Assembly: GCA_016713235.1 (NCBI GenBank)
Contig: JADJPN010000006.1
Span: 32,286-96,285 of the forward strand
Reading direction: 5' to 3'
DNA length: 64,000 nt
Origin: Hyphomicrobiales bacterium
GTDB taxonomy: Bacteria; Pseudomonadota; Alphaproteobacteria; Rhizobiales; Xanthobacteraceae
Shown here: positions 1 through 9,426 of the stretch, one piece after another
Layout: each line of letters opens with the position of its first letter
How positions within the stretch are numbered: the first letter of the stretch is position 1
The notes under the pieces: generated by a model
Database searches by the model: none
Told to the model about the DNA's origin: nothing
The model's input: the letters and a program-made list of their open reading frames with translations, nothing else
Translations under genes and position numbers: made by a program

Positions 1-66
1 CGGTTTCTCGTTCAGGAAGGCGACTTGGTCCGCGGCGAGCTTCTTCTGCGCGGCCGCGCCTGTCAT
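1..66 (-). CDS. N-terminus of probable CCA tRNA nucleotidyltransferase (partial)
   Basis: Only the first 22 codons are in the window; the gene continues past the left edge. The ATG overlaps the stop of the upstream DUF6111 gene in an ATGA arrangement, so the two are translationally coupled. The visible residues (MTGAAAQKKL...) are not diagnostic. The CCA-adding enzyme call comes from the order DUF1285, CoA pyrophosphatase, DUF6111, which in many Hyphomicrobiales is followed by the CCA tRNA nucleotidyltransferase that repairs tRNA 3' ends. The presence of a coding start is solid; the identity is an inference from context. Confidence 0.45.
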   Translation of the reverse strand, partial: MTGAAAQKKLAADQVAFLNEKP

Positions 67-329
67 TTCGTCACGCCCGGGTGAAACTTGCCGTCCTTGT
101 CGATATAGGCCGGCGTATAGGTCGTTCCCGGCTTGTAGCCGCCGTAATGGGCGAACCACACGAGGCTCGCCGCGACCAGCGCGATACCCACGAAAGCGAG
201 CCAAGCCACGACCTTCACGCCCCAGTGCTCGCGGTCGCGCGCATCCTTCTTCATCAGGATCAGCACGATCGCGTAGATCGCGAACGGCGTGATGAAGAAG
301 GCGAGCTCGGTGAAGATGGTGCGTGCCAT
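63..329 (-). CDS. DUF6111 family small membrane protein
   Basis: This is an 88-residue protein with two hydrophobic stretches, roughly residues 8-25 and 38-60, separated by a short basic and acidic loop (KKDARDREHW). Both spans look transmembrane, and the C-terminal tail is polar with a GGYKPGTTYTPA-like segment. Length, topology and position between a CoA pyrophosphatase and a CCA-adding enzyme match the rhizobial DUF6111 family, whose function is unknown. Its start overlaps the Nudix stop (TAATG) and its stop overlaps the next start (ATGA), so it sits inside a tight operon. Confidence 0.75.
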   Translation of the reverse strand: MARTIFTELAFFITPFAIYAIVLILMKKDARDREHWGVKVVAWLAFVGIALVAASLVWFAHYGGYKPGTTYTPAYIDKDGKFHPGVTK

Positions 330-997
330 TATTCGTACAGCTTCTCGTAGAGGTTTCGGATCATGCCGGCGGTTGCGCCCCAGATATTACGCTTTTCGAA
401 GGGCATTGCGTAGAAATGTCTTTCGACGCCCTTCCACATCCCCGAATGCCTGGCGTGGTTCTCCCGCGCCATCAGGAAGGAAAGCGGCACCTCGAATGCC
501 TCGTCCACCTCGCTCGGATTGATGGTGAGCGTAAACCCCGGCTCGATCAGCGCGACCACGGGCACGATACGAAAGCCGGTGCCGGATAAATAAGAGTCGA
601 GATAGCCGAGCGGGGTCGCAAAGCGTGCAGGCAGGCCGATCTCCTCGTCCGCCTCGCGAAGCGCGGCCGCCAGCGGCGAAGCATCACCCGGATCGATCCG
701 CCCGCCGGGAAAGGCCACCTGCCCCGCATGCGTGGAAAGATCTTTCGAGCGTTGCGTGAGCAGCACGGTCGGCGCTTCGTGCGCGACGATCGGAACGAGC
801 ACCGCGGCGGGACGCGGTGCGTTGTCGCCGATCCGATCCGTGAAATCGGGATTCAACATATGATCGCCACGCGAGAATTCGCGCGCATGCGCGAAAAGAT
901 CGCCCTGCGGCTCGCGGTACAACTTCTCGCGCGCAAGCGCGACGAAGTCGCGGAGCGCGGGTGAAAACTTTTCTTCCACCAGATTGCCTTCGATCAT
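329..997 (-). CDS. CoA pyrophosphatase (Nudix hydrolase)
   Basis: This 222-residue Nudix protein should hydrolyse coenzyme A and its derivatives to 3',5'-ADP and phosphopantetheine. The Nudix box is visible around residues 99-121, with GGRIDPGD followed by READEEIGL, giving the metal-binding Glu residues. It is preceded by LLTQRSKDLSTHAGQVAFPGG, which is characteristic of the CoA pyrophosphatase (NudL/UPF0035) subgroup. The gene is coupled on both sides to DUF1285 upstream and DUF6111 downstream. Length is normal and no key residue is missing. The exact substrate is assigned from subgroup membership. Confidence 0.88.
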   Translation of the reverse strand: MIEGNLVEEKFSPALRDFVALAREKLYREPQGDLFAHAREFSRGDHMLNPDFTDRIGDNAPRPAAVLVPIVAHEAPTVLLTQRSKDLSTHAGQVAFPGGRIDPGDASPLAAALREADEEIGLPARFATPLGYLDSYLSGTGFRIVPVVALIEPGFTLTINPSEVDEAFEVPLSFLMARENHARHSGMWKGVERHFYAMPFEKRNIWGATAGMIRNLYEKLYE

Positions 998-998
998 T

Positions 999-1601
999 TT
1001 AACGCAGGTCCGCGATGGTTTCGGCAGGCGCCATGGAGAAGAATTCTCCGGCGGAAAAAACGCCGAACAATTCCCTGCCGTTCAGCTTCCTCGTCTCACC
1101 CATCTCCACAAGATCGAAAAACAACGCCCGCGTCACCCGCGCCCAGAGATCGCTTCGCACATGCAGATAGGGTTTCAATCCGCCTGTATTCTCTTCCGGT
1201 TCGAACCGCAGCGGATGCTCGATGTCGCAGCGCACGAGATCGTCCACATTCGTGCGAAACGAAAGCGCCCGGCTTGCACCCTCGCCATCGACCGCCATCT
1301 CGACCGCATGGAAAGGCGCATCCTCGACCCTGATCCCGACCTTCTCCACCGGCGTCACGAGAAAATACTTTTCGCCCTCGCGCTTCAGGACCGACGCAAA
1401 GAGTCGCACCAGCGCCGGCCGCCCGATCGGCGTGCCGAGATAGTACCAGGTTCCATCCACCGCAATCCGCATATCGAGATCGCCGCAAAACGGCGGATTC
1501 CACAGATGCACAGGCGGCAGCTTCCGCTCTTTGCCGACGGCCGCGATCAGGGATTCGAGCCCCTTTGGCGCCAGCCCCGGATTGGTCTTGTCCACCGTCA
1601 T
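999..1601 (-). CDS. DUF1285 domain-containing protein
   Basis: This 200-residue soluble protein has no signal peptide or membrane span. It contains the DUF1285 pattern: WNPPFCGDLDMRIAVDGTW near residues 35-55, then GTPIGRPALVRLFASVLKRE and YFLVTPVEKVGIRVEDAPF. Function is unknown. It is the first gene of the minus-strand run DUF1285 / CoA pyrophosphatase / DUF6111 / CCA-type enzyme, and its stop lies one base before the Nudix start region. Divergent transcription with the moxR operon begins about 350 bp to the right. Confidence 0.8.
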   Translation of the reverse strand: MTVDKTNPGLAPKGLESLIAAVGKERKLPPVHLWNPPFCGDLDMRIAVDGTWYYLGTPIGRPALVRLFASVLKREGEKYFLVTPVEKVGIRVEDAPFHAVEMAVDGEGASRALSFRTNVDDLVRCDIEHPLRFEPEENTGGLKPYLHVRSDLWARVTRALFFDLVEMGETRKLNGRELFGVFSAGEFFSMAPAETIADLR

Positions 1602-1949
1602 AAAGCTACTCGGATTGTGATCGCGAAACCTCAGCTTTCATCATACCCTAAACGCCGAGAATGCCGCTTTGGACTGCCATGATTGCGGCCCAGTCCCGGT
1701 CTTTCGTGTGCATGGAAATTGCATGAACATGCGTGAACTAAGTGAGTCGGAAGGCCGCGAATACAAGTCCCGGCAGCCGTGTGGCGCTCGCGAAGCCCGC
1801 ACCCCGCCTCGGCATGGTCATTTGCGGATTTTTCGAACACCGCCACACTGCCAGACAATAAATCCTTTGGTTCCGACATTCGTAAAAGTGCCCGCTGCAA
1901 CGAAATACGAATGCCGGAACCGGATCGCTAGTTTGCCCCTCGCAGCCGA
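1602..1949. promoter_or_regulatory. Divergent intergenic region with a 16-bp imperfect inverted repeat
   Basis: This 348-bp region separates the DUF1285 run (minus) from the moxR operon (plus) and must hold both promoters. No convincing protein is encoded. Its clearest structure is an inverted repeat with arms at 1869-1884 and 1906-1921, matching at 15 of 16 positions around a 21-bp spacer and ending about 28-40 bp before the moxR start. It could be an operator or a leader hairpin. No sigma-70 boxes were assigned with confidence. Confidence 0.5.
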
Positions 1950-1961
1950 ATGGAGGAGCCG

Positions 1962-2963
1962 TTGAGCCCCGCAAGCCCCGAAAATTTCGACCAGATGATC
2001 GTCCGCGCCGCGGAAACGACGGCAGCTTCGGTCAAAACCGCTCGCACTGCGATCAGCAACGTGATCTTCGGTCAGGAGAAAGTCGTCGATCAGGCACTGA
2101 TCACGGTGCTCGCCGGCGGTCATGCGCTGCTGCTCGGTGTACCCGGCCTCGCGAAAACCAAGCTCGTGGATACGATGGGTACCGTGCTTGGCCTTCAGGC
2201 CCGTCGCGTGCAGTTCACGCCGGACCTCATGCCTTCCGATATCGTCGGCGCGGAAGTGCTCGAAGAATCCGCAAGCGGCAAACGCTCGTTCCGCTTCATT
2301 CAGGGCCCCGTCTTCACGCAGCTCTTGCTCGCAGACGAAATCAACCGCGCCTCTCCGCGCACGCAGTCGGCGCTCCTGCAATCCATGCAGGAGTATCATG
2401 TGACGGTCGCGGGGCAGCGTCACGACCTGCCGAAGCCGTTCCACGTGCTCGCGACCCAGAACCCGCTCGAGCAGGAAGGCACCTATCCGCTGCCCGAAGC
2501 ACAGCTCGATCGCTTCCTGATGGAAATAGACGTCACCTATCCGGATCGCGAAGCGGAAAAGAAAATTCTGTTCGACACCACCGGCGTCGAAGAAACCAAA
2601 CCGCGCGCGGCGATGAGTGTCGAAGACTTGATGGCAGCGCAACGTCTCGTGCGCCGTATCCCGGTCGGCGAGTCGGTTGTCGAAGCGATTTTGAATCTGG
2701 TGCGCTCCGCGCGCCCCGACAATGCAAGCGGCGACATTGCAAAACAGATCGCCTGGGGTCCCGGCCCGCGCGCTTCGCAAGCATTGATGCTCGCAGTTCG
2801 TGCGCGCGCACTGCTCGACGGCCGTCTCGCGCCTTCGGTCGATGACGTACTCGAGCTTGCTGAGCCCGTTCTGAAGCACCGCATGGCGCTCACCTTCGCA
2901 GCACGCGCCGATGGCGCGAGCGTCGAAAGCCTGATCGCAAAGCTGAAAGCCAAGATCGGATGA
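1962..2963 (+). CDS. MoxR family AAA ATPase
   Basis: This is a MoxR-type AAA+ chaperone ATPase of about 333 residues. The Walker A motif GVPGLAKT is followed by the MoxR signature QFTPDLMPSDIVG, Walker B LLLADEIN, the ASPRTQSALLQ stretch and sensor 1 ATQNPLEQEGTYPLPEAQ. An in-frame ATG lies at 1950, but GGAGG sits just after it and correctly precedes TTG at 1962, which gives an N-terminus (SPASPENFD) like that of the family; the start is therefore placed at 1962. MoxR ATPases remodel or insert cofactors into partner VWA proteins. The next three genes encode such DUF58/VWA partners, and its stop overlaps the next start. Confidence 0.93.
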   Translation: MSPASPENFDQMIVRAAETTAASVKTARTAISNVIFGQEKVVDQALITVLAGGHALLLGVPGLAKTKLVDTMGTVLGLQARRVQFTPDLMPSDIVGAEVLEESASGKRSFRFIQGPVFTQLLLADEINRASPRTQSALLQSMQEYHVTVAGQRHDLPKPFHVLATQNPLEQEGTYPLPEAQLDRFLMEIDVTYPDREAEKKILFDTTGVEETKPRAAMSVEDLMAAQRLVRRIPVGESVVEAILNLVRSARPDNASGDIAKQIAWGPGPRASQALMLAVRARALLDGRLAPSVDDVLELAEPVLKHRMALTFAARADGASVESLIAKLKAKIG

Positions 2964-3922
2964 ACGAACCCGGCGGCGTAACCGGCAGGGAAGACGGCGG
3001 CGCATCGGTGCGTCACGCGACCGGCAGCGCGAAAGAACTTATCGCTGCGATGCCGCGCTTGATTCTCGAGGCTCGCCGCGCCGCCGCCTCGGTGTTTCAC
3101 GGGCTGCACGGCAGGCGCCGCGCGGGTCCGGGCGAAAACTTCTGGCAGTACCGCCGCTTCAACGACGGCGAGCCGTCGAACCGCGTCGACTGGCGCCGTT
3201 CGGCACGCGACGATCATCTTTATGTGCGCGAGCGCGAATGGGAGGCCTCGCATACGGTCTGGATCTGGCCCGATCTCTCGCCATCGATGGTATTTGCTTC
3301 GCCGCTGGTCTGGGAAACGAAACGCGACCGCGCGCTCGTGCTCGCATTCGCGATGGGCGAATTGCTGGTGCGCGGCGGCGAGCGCGTTGCGATTCCCGGC
3401 CTGATGCGGCCGAGCGCGAACCGCAATGTAATCGAGCGCATGGCCGAAGCGATCATTCATCATGGCGGCGAATGGAAAAGTCTTCCGCCGCCGATCACGC
3501 CCGGACCGCGCGAGGAAATCGTACTGCTCTCCGATTTCTGGAGTCCGGCGCGCGAAGTCGTCGGCGCGATCGACCACATGGCAAAGCGTGGTCCCGGCGG
3601 CCATGTCGTGCAGATTGTCGATCCTGCCGAGGAAACATTCCCCTACTCCGGCCGCATCGACTTCCGCGAACCGGAAACCGGCCAGAACCTCATGGTCGGC
3701 CGCGCCGAAATGTGGGCACGCGATTATCTCGCGCTGGTCGCCAAGCATCGCGAAACCATTCGCAGCGAAGTCTCGCCGCGCGGCTGGAGCTTCGCCATTC
3801 ACCGCACCGACCGCCCCGCGAGCGAATTGCTGATCGCGCTGCATGCGCGCATGGGCGAAACGCGTGATGTGATCTCCCGCAAGCGCACGAGCGTGAAGCT
3901 CGGCGAAACGGAGGCGGCATGA
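2960..3922 (+). CDS. DUF58 domain-containing protein
   Basis: This is a 320-residue protein with the DUF58 signature around residues 65-110: YRRFNDGEPSNRVDWRRSA, then REREWE and the DLSPSM segment. DUF58 proteins are VWA-like partners of MoxR ATPases, and this gene starts inside the moxR stop (ATGA) and ends in an ATGA overlap with the next gene. No signal peptide or membrane segment is evident, so the product is probably cytoplasmic. The biochemical role of these modules is unsettled; proposals include envelope stress, metal insertion and protein complex assembly. Confidence 0.9.
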   Translation: MNEPGGVTGREDGGASVRHATGSAKELIAAMPRLILEARRAAASVFHGLHGRRRAGPGENFWQYRRFNDGEPSNRVDWRRSARDDHLYVREREWEASHTVWIWPDLSPSMVFASPLVWETKRDRALVLAFAMGELLVRGGERVAIPGLMRPSANRNVIERMAEAIIHHGGEWKSLPPPITPGPREEIVLLSDFWSPAREVVGAIDHMAKRGPGGHVVQIVDPAEETFPYSGRIDFREPETGQNLMVGRAEMWARDYLALVAKHRETIRSEVSPRGWSFAIHRTDRPASELLIALHARMGETRDVISRKRTSVKLGETEAA

Positions 3923-6755
3923 TCCCGATCGGGTTCACGACGCCGCTGATCCTGCTCGCGCTCGCCGCGCTGCCAGTGCTTTGGTATTTGCTGCGCCTGG
4001 TGCCGCCAAAGCCGCGTCTGATCCGCTTCCCGCCGACACGGCTGCTGCTTGAAATCGAACCGAAGGAAGAAACACCCGCGCGCACGCCCTGGTGGCTGAC
4101 CGCGCTGCGGCTTCTGCTCGCGGCACTCGTGATCCTCGCCGCCGCGGGTCCGCTCTTGAATCCGCCGCCTGCGACCTCGCGCGCGAGCGGCGCCATCGTG
4201 ATGGTCGTCGATTCCGGCTGGGCCGCCGCGGCGCAGTGGCAGAACCGGCTCTACACTGCGAATGCGATCATCGCGCGCGCGGAGGCAGAGAACCGCCCGG
4301 TTGCACTGCTTGCGACCGCAAATCCGAAGAAAGATGTTTCGCTCTTGCGTCCACTGGAGGCCCGCGAACAGTTACGCCTGCTCGTACCCTCACCCCATGC
4401 GCCCAACCGCGCGGAAACACTTCCGGGCCTGACCGAACTCTTGAAGCGTCAACCGGACGCCTCGGTAATCTGGCTTTCGGACGGCGTCGATCTCGGCGAC
4501 GGCGAAACCTTCGTTACCGCGCTGAACGAACGCGTACCCGCAGGCCAGCTCACCGTGATTTCCGGCGGCACGCAGAGCGCGCTCGCGCTCGCCGCCGCGG
4601 AGAACAATGCTGGTGCGCTGATCGTGAAGATTTTGCGCGCCGATACCAACACACCGGCAAACGGCAGCGTGCGCGCGCGCGATTTGCGCGGCCTGCCGCT
4701 CGGCGACGCGCCCTACGCCTTCGCAATCGGCGCGCTCGAAGCCGAAGCGAGGTTCGAACTCCCGGTAGAAATCCGCAACGACATTTCCCGCATCGAAATC
4801 ACCGGCGAACGCTCGGCGGGCGCGGTGCAATTGCTGGACAAGCGCTGGCGCCGCCGCACGGTCGGCTTGGTTTCCGACGGCACCATCGATACCGCGCAGC
4901 CTTTGCTCGCGGCCACCTTCTATCTCTCCCGCGCCCTGTCTCCCTTCGCCGACGTTCGTCTCGCTGGAAACACGGCCGTCGGCGAAGCGATCGTGGGATT
5001 CATTCAGCAGCAAATCCCGGTGATCGTGCTTTCCGACGTTGGCACGATCCCGCCCGATGTGCGCGAGCAACTATTCAAATGGATGGAAAACGGCGGCGTG
5101 CTGATCCGCTTCGCCGGACGCCGGCTAGCCGCTTCCGATGACGACGATCTCGTGCCGGTACGGCTGCGGCGCGGCGGCCGCGTGCTCGGCGGCTCGCTCT
5201 CGTGGGAGCAGCCGCAGAAGCTCGGCAGCTTTTCGCGCGAAAGTCCGTTTACCGACATGACCGTACCGGACGACGTGGTGGTCACGCGTCAGGTACTCGC
5301 CGAGCCAGACGGACGGCTTGCCGAGCGCACCTGGGCCTCGCTTGCCGACGGCACCCCGCTCGTCACCGCCGAGCGGCGCGGCAAAGGCTTGCTCGCGCTC
5401 TTTCACGTGACCGCGGATACCTCCTGGTCGAACTTGCCGCTCTCCGGCGTGTTCGTCGAAATGCTCCGCCGCACGGTCGGCCTGGGAAGCGCAATCAATC
5501 GCCCGGCGGAGGGCGCACAGAACACGCCGCGCGCGAACGTGCAGACCGTCGCCCCCAATCGTCTGCTCGATGGCTACGGCGCCTTCACCGCGCCGGGCCC
5601 GACCGCAAAGCCCGTCGCCGCCGATTTCACCGAGCGCGGCAACGCCGACCATCCGCCTGGATTCTACGGGCCTGCCGAGAGCCTGCTTGCCGTCAACACG
5701 CTTACGGCCGGCGACAAGCTCGCTATGCTCGATCTCTCGAAACTGAAAGCGACCGTGGAAGCCTATCGCCGCGCAGAGCCGATCGATCTGCGCGCGGCGC
5801 TTCTCTCGCTCGTACTGCTGCTGCTTCTGATCGACGCGCTGATCGTGTTCTGGCTCGCGGGTGGATTCAATCGCCTCACGCGCAGACGCGCGGCTGCGGC
5901 GATCGCAATTGCACTCGGTGCATCGCTGTTCTTCACAAGCCACGATGCGCAAGCGCAAGGAATGCAGCTACCGCGCTCGCCGCAGAACAGCGACGCCTCG
6001 CTCCCGTTCGAAGTGCGGGCAAGCCAGCAGACCCGGCTCGCTTATGTGATCACCGGCGACAGCGAAACCGACAATATCAGCAAGGCCGGCCTTGAAGGGC
6101 TGACCGCGTTTCTTCCTCGCGCACCGCGCTCGAACCCGGCGCGCCAATGGGCGTCAACATCGCGCGGGACGAGCTGTCGTTTTTCCCGATCCTGTACTGG
6201 CCGGTCGTGCCCGGCACGCCGCGCCCGCCGAGGGAAGTGCTCGCCCGCATCGACGCCTATATGAAACAGGGCGGCACCATCCTGTTCGATACGCGCGACG
6301 CGCTTGCGATCACCAATCCGCGCAGCGGCGAAGTATCGCCGGCGACCGCAACCTTGCGCGACATTCTCTCCTCGCTCGACCTGCCCGAGCTGGAAACCGT
6401 CCCGCGCGATCACGTGCTCACGAAATCGTTTTATATTCTGCGCGAGTTTCCCGGCCGCTTCACCAGCGGAACCCTCTGGGTTGAAACGCTGCCTGCGAAT
6501 GACGAGGAGCAAGCCGACCGCCCTGCGCGTGCCGGCGACGGCGTCACGCCGATCCTGATCACCTCGAACGATCTGGCCGGCGCATGGGCCATAAGCAGCG
6601 ACGGCCAGCCGATGCTGCCGCTCACGCCGGGAGAGCCGCGCCAGCGCGAATTCGCCTTCCGTGTCGGCGTCAACATCGTGATGTATGTCCTGACCGGCAA
6701 CTACAAGGCCGACCAGGTACACGTACCGGCATTGCTCGAAAGACTGGGGCAATAG
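3919..6755 (+). pseudogene. BatA-like / DUF4159 membrane protein, interrupted by one apparent frameshift
   Basis: With one base restored near 6110-6120 this reads as a protein of about 945 residues, the usual size for the family. The N-terminus is a BatA-like aerotolerance domain with membrane spans near residues 5-25 and 60-80 and the segment PPKPRLIRFPPTRLLLEIEP. A further membrane segment lies near 630-655. The C-terminus is DUF4159: TRLAYVITGD in the first frame, then ALEPGAPMGVNIARDELSF and LFDTRDA in the second. The first frame runs on alone to 6264 with unrelated residues. Because both halves are well conserved and the operon is intact, a consensus error is more likely than real inactivation. 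It is coupled to the DUF58 gene by an ATGA overlap. Confidence 0.85.
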
Positions 6756-6759
6756 CGCG

Positions 6760-8820
6760 ATGAACCTCGGCGTTGCATTCGAACCTTTGATCTCCCTGCC
6801 GCTGCTGGCAGGCGCGGCAATCTTGGCCGCGCTCGTCGCCGCGCTGCTGCTGTTCTCGCGTTCGCGCGGCGCGCTTACGCGCGCGATTGCGCTCGCACTC
6901 GCATTGATCGCGCTCGCCAATCCGTCGCTGACCCGCGAGGACCGCGATCCGCTGACATCCGTCGTCGCCGTCGTGCTCGACAGAAGCGCAAGCCAGCGCT
7001 TCGGCGACCGCGCGGAAGCAACCAATAAGGCGGCGGAGACACTGAAAGAACGCCTCTCTGCCATCCGCAATCTCGAAGTGCGCATCGTCGAAGGCGGCAC
7101 CGATAGCGAAGGCGACGGCACCAAACTTTTCTCCGCGCTGAGTGCGACGCTTGCCGACGTGCCGCCGGAACGCGTTGCCGGCGTGATCATGATTACCGAT
7201 GGACGGGTGCACGACGTGCCGCTGCCGCAGCATCTCGGCTTTGATGCGCCGGTCCATGCACTGATCACCGGCCGCGACAACGAGCGCGACCGCCGCGTGG
7301 CACTCACCTCCACGCCGCGCTTCGGCATCGTCGGGCAGCGGCAGACCATCGGCTTTCGCGTACTCGACGAAGGCATCCCGAATGGCGCGCGTGTAAACGT
7401 GACCGTGCGCCGTGACGGCACGGTCGTGGCCAATACCGTTGTCACCGCCGGCCGCGAAGAACGCGTGCAGGTGGAAATCGCGCATGCGGGCGCAAACATC
7501 GTCGAGATCGAAGCCTCGCCGCTCGATGGCGAACTGACGCTTCTCAACAACCGCGCCGCGCTCACCATCGATGGCGTGCGCGAGAAGCTCCGCGTACTGC
7601 TCGTCTCCGGCGAGCCGCATTCGGGTGAGCGCACATGGCGCAATCTCCTGAAGTCGGACGCCAACGTCGATCTCGTGCATTTCACGATTCTGCGCCCGCC
7701 GGAGAAGCAGGACGGCACGCCGATCCATGAGCTGTCCTTGATCGCGTTTCCGACCCGCGAGCTCTTTCAGCAGAAGATCAGGGAATTCCACCTGATCATC
7801 TTCGATCGTTATGCGCAGCAGGGCGTGCTGCCGCTGATCTATTTCGACAACATCGTCGAATATGTCCGCAGCGGTGGCGCGATGCTGATCGCGGCGGGAC
7901 CCGATTATGCCGGCCGCAATTCGGTGTGGCGCACCCCGCTGGAAGCGATCCTGCCCGCGACGCCGACGGGCAACATCACCGAAACGGCCTATCGTCCCGG
8001 CCTCACCGACGAGGGCAAGCGTCATCCGGTGACGCGTGCCTTGCCTGGCTCGGAAACCACGCCGCCACAGTGGAGCCGCTTCTTCCGCCTGATCGACGCG
8101 CAAACCTCGAACGGCACTGCGCTGATGAACGGCCCCGGCAACCAGCCGCTGCTGGTATTGTCGCGTCATGGCGACGGCCGTGTCGCATTGCTCCTGTCCG
8201 ATCACATCTGGCTCTGGGCGCGCGGCTATGAAGGCGGCGGCCCGCATCTCGATTTGCTGCGCCGCCTGTCGCATTGGCTGATGAAGGAGCCCGAACTCGA
8301 AGAAGAGCGGCTCGTGATGACGGCGCGCGGCAGCGAGATCGTCGTCGAACGTAGAACCATGAACGAAACCGCGGAGCCGGTGACCGTCACCCGGCCATCG
8401 GGCGGCACGCAGACCTTGAATCTGACGCGTGCCGAGCCCGGCATCTTCCACGCCTCGATCAAGGCCGAAGAACTCGGCCTGTGGCGCGCAACCGACGGAA
8501 AACTCACCGCGCTGATCAATCTTGGCCCGCTCAATCCGCGCGAGTTTCTGGAAGTCACGAGCACGCGCGACGTGATGCTGCCGTTAGCTACCGGCACCGG
8601 CGGCGGCGTATTGCGGCTCGCGGATCTTTCCGGCGGCGCACCGCGCATTGCGCAAATCCGCTCCGCCGAACGCTACGCCGGCCCGGACTGGCTCGGCATC
8701 AAGATGCGCGACGCAAGCGTGGTGCGCGGCCTCGGCCTCTTCCCGCTGTTCGCAGGGCTGTCCGGTTTGCTGATTCTGATGGCGGGCATCGCCGCTGCTT
8801 GGACCCGCGAAGGCAGGTAA
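6760..8820 (+). CDS. VWA-like / glutamine amidotransferase-like membrane protein of the MoxR operon
   Basis: This 686-residue protein follows the DUF4159 gene by 4 bp. It has N-terminal membrane spans at about 12-33 and 40-54, then a VWA-like segment with a MIDAS-type DRSAS at 74-78 and VIMITDGRVHD. The large middle region includes YVRSGGAMLIAAGPDYAG, typical of class I glutamine amidotransferase-like folds seen in this family. A final membrane span covers about 660-682. The protein is probably anchored in the inner membrane with most of its mass in the periplasm. It is the last gene of the MoxR/DUF58/DUF4159 operon. Its last codons lie within the first copy of a tandem repeat. Confidence 0.82.
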   Translation: MNLGVAFEPLISLPLLAGAAILAALVAALLLFSRSRGALTRAIALALALIALANPSLTREDRDPLTSVVAVVLDRSASQRFGDRAEATNKAAETLKERLSAIRNLEVRIVEGGTDSEGDGTKLFSALSATLADVPPERVAGVIMITDGRVHDVPLPQHLGFDAPVHALITGRDNERDRRVALTSTPRFGIVGQRQTIGFRVLDEGIPNGARVNVTVRRDGTVVANTVVTAGREERVQVEIAHAGANIVEIEASPLDGELTLLNNRAALTIDGVREKLRVLLVSGEPHSGERTWRNLLKSDANVDLVHFTILRPPEKQDGTPIHELSLIAFPTRELFQQKIREFHLIIFDRYAQQGVLPLIYFDNIVEYVRSGGAMLIAAGPDYAGRNSVWRTPLEAILPATPTGNITETAYRPGLTDEGKRHPVTRALPGSETTPPQWSRFFRLIDAQTSNGTALMNGPGNQPLLVLSRHGDGRVALLLSDHIWLWARGYEGGGPHLDLLRRLSHWLMKEPELEEERLVMTARGSEIVVERRTMNETAEPVTVTRPSGGTQTLNLTRAEPGIFHASIKAEELGLWRATDGKLTALINLGPLNPREFLEVTSTRDVMLPLATGTGGGVLRLADLSGGAPRIAQIRSAERYAGPDWLGIKMRDASVVRGLGLFPLFAGLSGLLILMAGIAAAWTREGR

Positions 8821-8911
8821 ACCTGCCTTCGATGACCCGCGAAGACACGTAAACCTGCCTTCGATGACCCGCGAAGACCGGTAAACCTGCCTTCGATGAC
8901 TCGCAAAGACC
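8802..8911. repeat. Tandem array of 32-bp repeats (about 3.4 copies)
   Basis: Units run 8802-8833, 8834-8865 and 8866-8897, followed by a partial copy at 8898-8911. Each contains CGCGAAG and GTAAACCTGCCTTCGATGAC. Copies are nearly identical, with changes concentrated in the three or four bases before GTAAACC. The first copy overlaps the end of the upstream gene and supplies its TAA stop; in that copy AGGCAGGT and ACCTGCCT also make a short palindrome. Copies abut with no spacers, so this is not a CRISPR array. It may serve as a repeated stop or termination signal or be a simple replication-slippage expansion. Confidence 0.85.
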
Positions 8912-8916
8912 GCCGG

Positions 8917-9426
8917 CTATTCGCGGCCGTAGTCGCGCCGCACTGCGCCGCTGACGCCATCGAACGAACTGCTGACAAGTTCGGCGATCAGGACACGCTC
9001 CGGATCGACCGGCCCGGGCAGCTTCAAGCGGCCGTACTCTACTTTCTTGAATCCGAGCCGCCCGTAATAGGGCTCGTCGCCAACCAGCAGAATGAGCTTG
9101 GCGCCGGAATCCTTCGCAGCCTTCATCGACGCTTCCATTAACGCGCGGCCGACGCCACGGCTGCGAAACGGCGGCTCGACCGTAAGCGGCCCCAGGAGCA
9201 TCGCCTTCACGCCGCCGATCTTGATCGGCGTGAGCCGCACCGAGCCCACGAGCAGCGTGCCGATGCGCGCGGTATAGGAAAGCTCGCGCCGATGCGCGAC
9301 GCCTTCGCGCAGCCGGTATGCCGAGCGCGCAAAGCGGCCCGGCCCGAAGGTCCGCTCGGAAAGCTTCTCGATCGCCGGATCGTCTTCCGGCGTTTCGGCT
9401 TGAATGTTGAGCGACAAATCGGCCAA
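8917..9426 (-). CDS. GNAT family N-acetyltransferase
   Basis: This is an acetyltransferase of about 169 residues that transfers acetyl from acetyl-CoA to an unknown amine. The acetyl-CoA binding motif RSRGVGRAL lies near residues 88-96, preceded by the strand LLGPLTVEPPF and followed by LILLVGDEPYYGRLGF, the YhbS-like pattern. An upstream in-frame ATG exists at 9486, but TTG at 9426 has AAGG about 8 bases upstream and gives an N-terminus starting ADLSLNIQAETPEDD, which fits the family better. It is divergent from the glutathione reductase gene and convergent with the VWA operon. Confidence 0.82.
   Translation of the reverse strand: MADLSLNIQAETPEDDPAIEKLSERTFGPGRFARSAYRLREGVAHRRELSYTARIGTLLVGSVRLTPIKIGGVKAMLLGPLTVEPPFRSRGVGRALMEASMKAAKDSGAKLILLVGDEPYYGRLGFKKVEYGRLKLPGPVDPERVLIAELVSSSFDGVSGAVRRDYGRE

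Noticed and set aside
6670..8451. 593-residue open frame antisense to the VWA-like gene
   Set aside because: It is a shadow of the plus-strand gene, with Arg/Ala/Asp-rich composition and no family motif.
8802..8911. CRISPR array
   Set aside because: The 32-bp copies abut directly with no unique spacers and there are no cas genes, so it is a tandem repeat.
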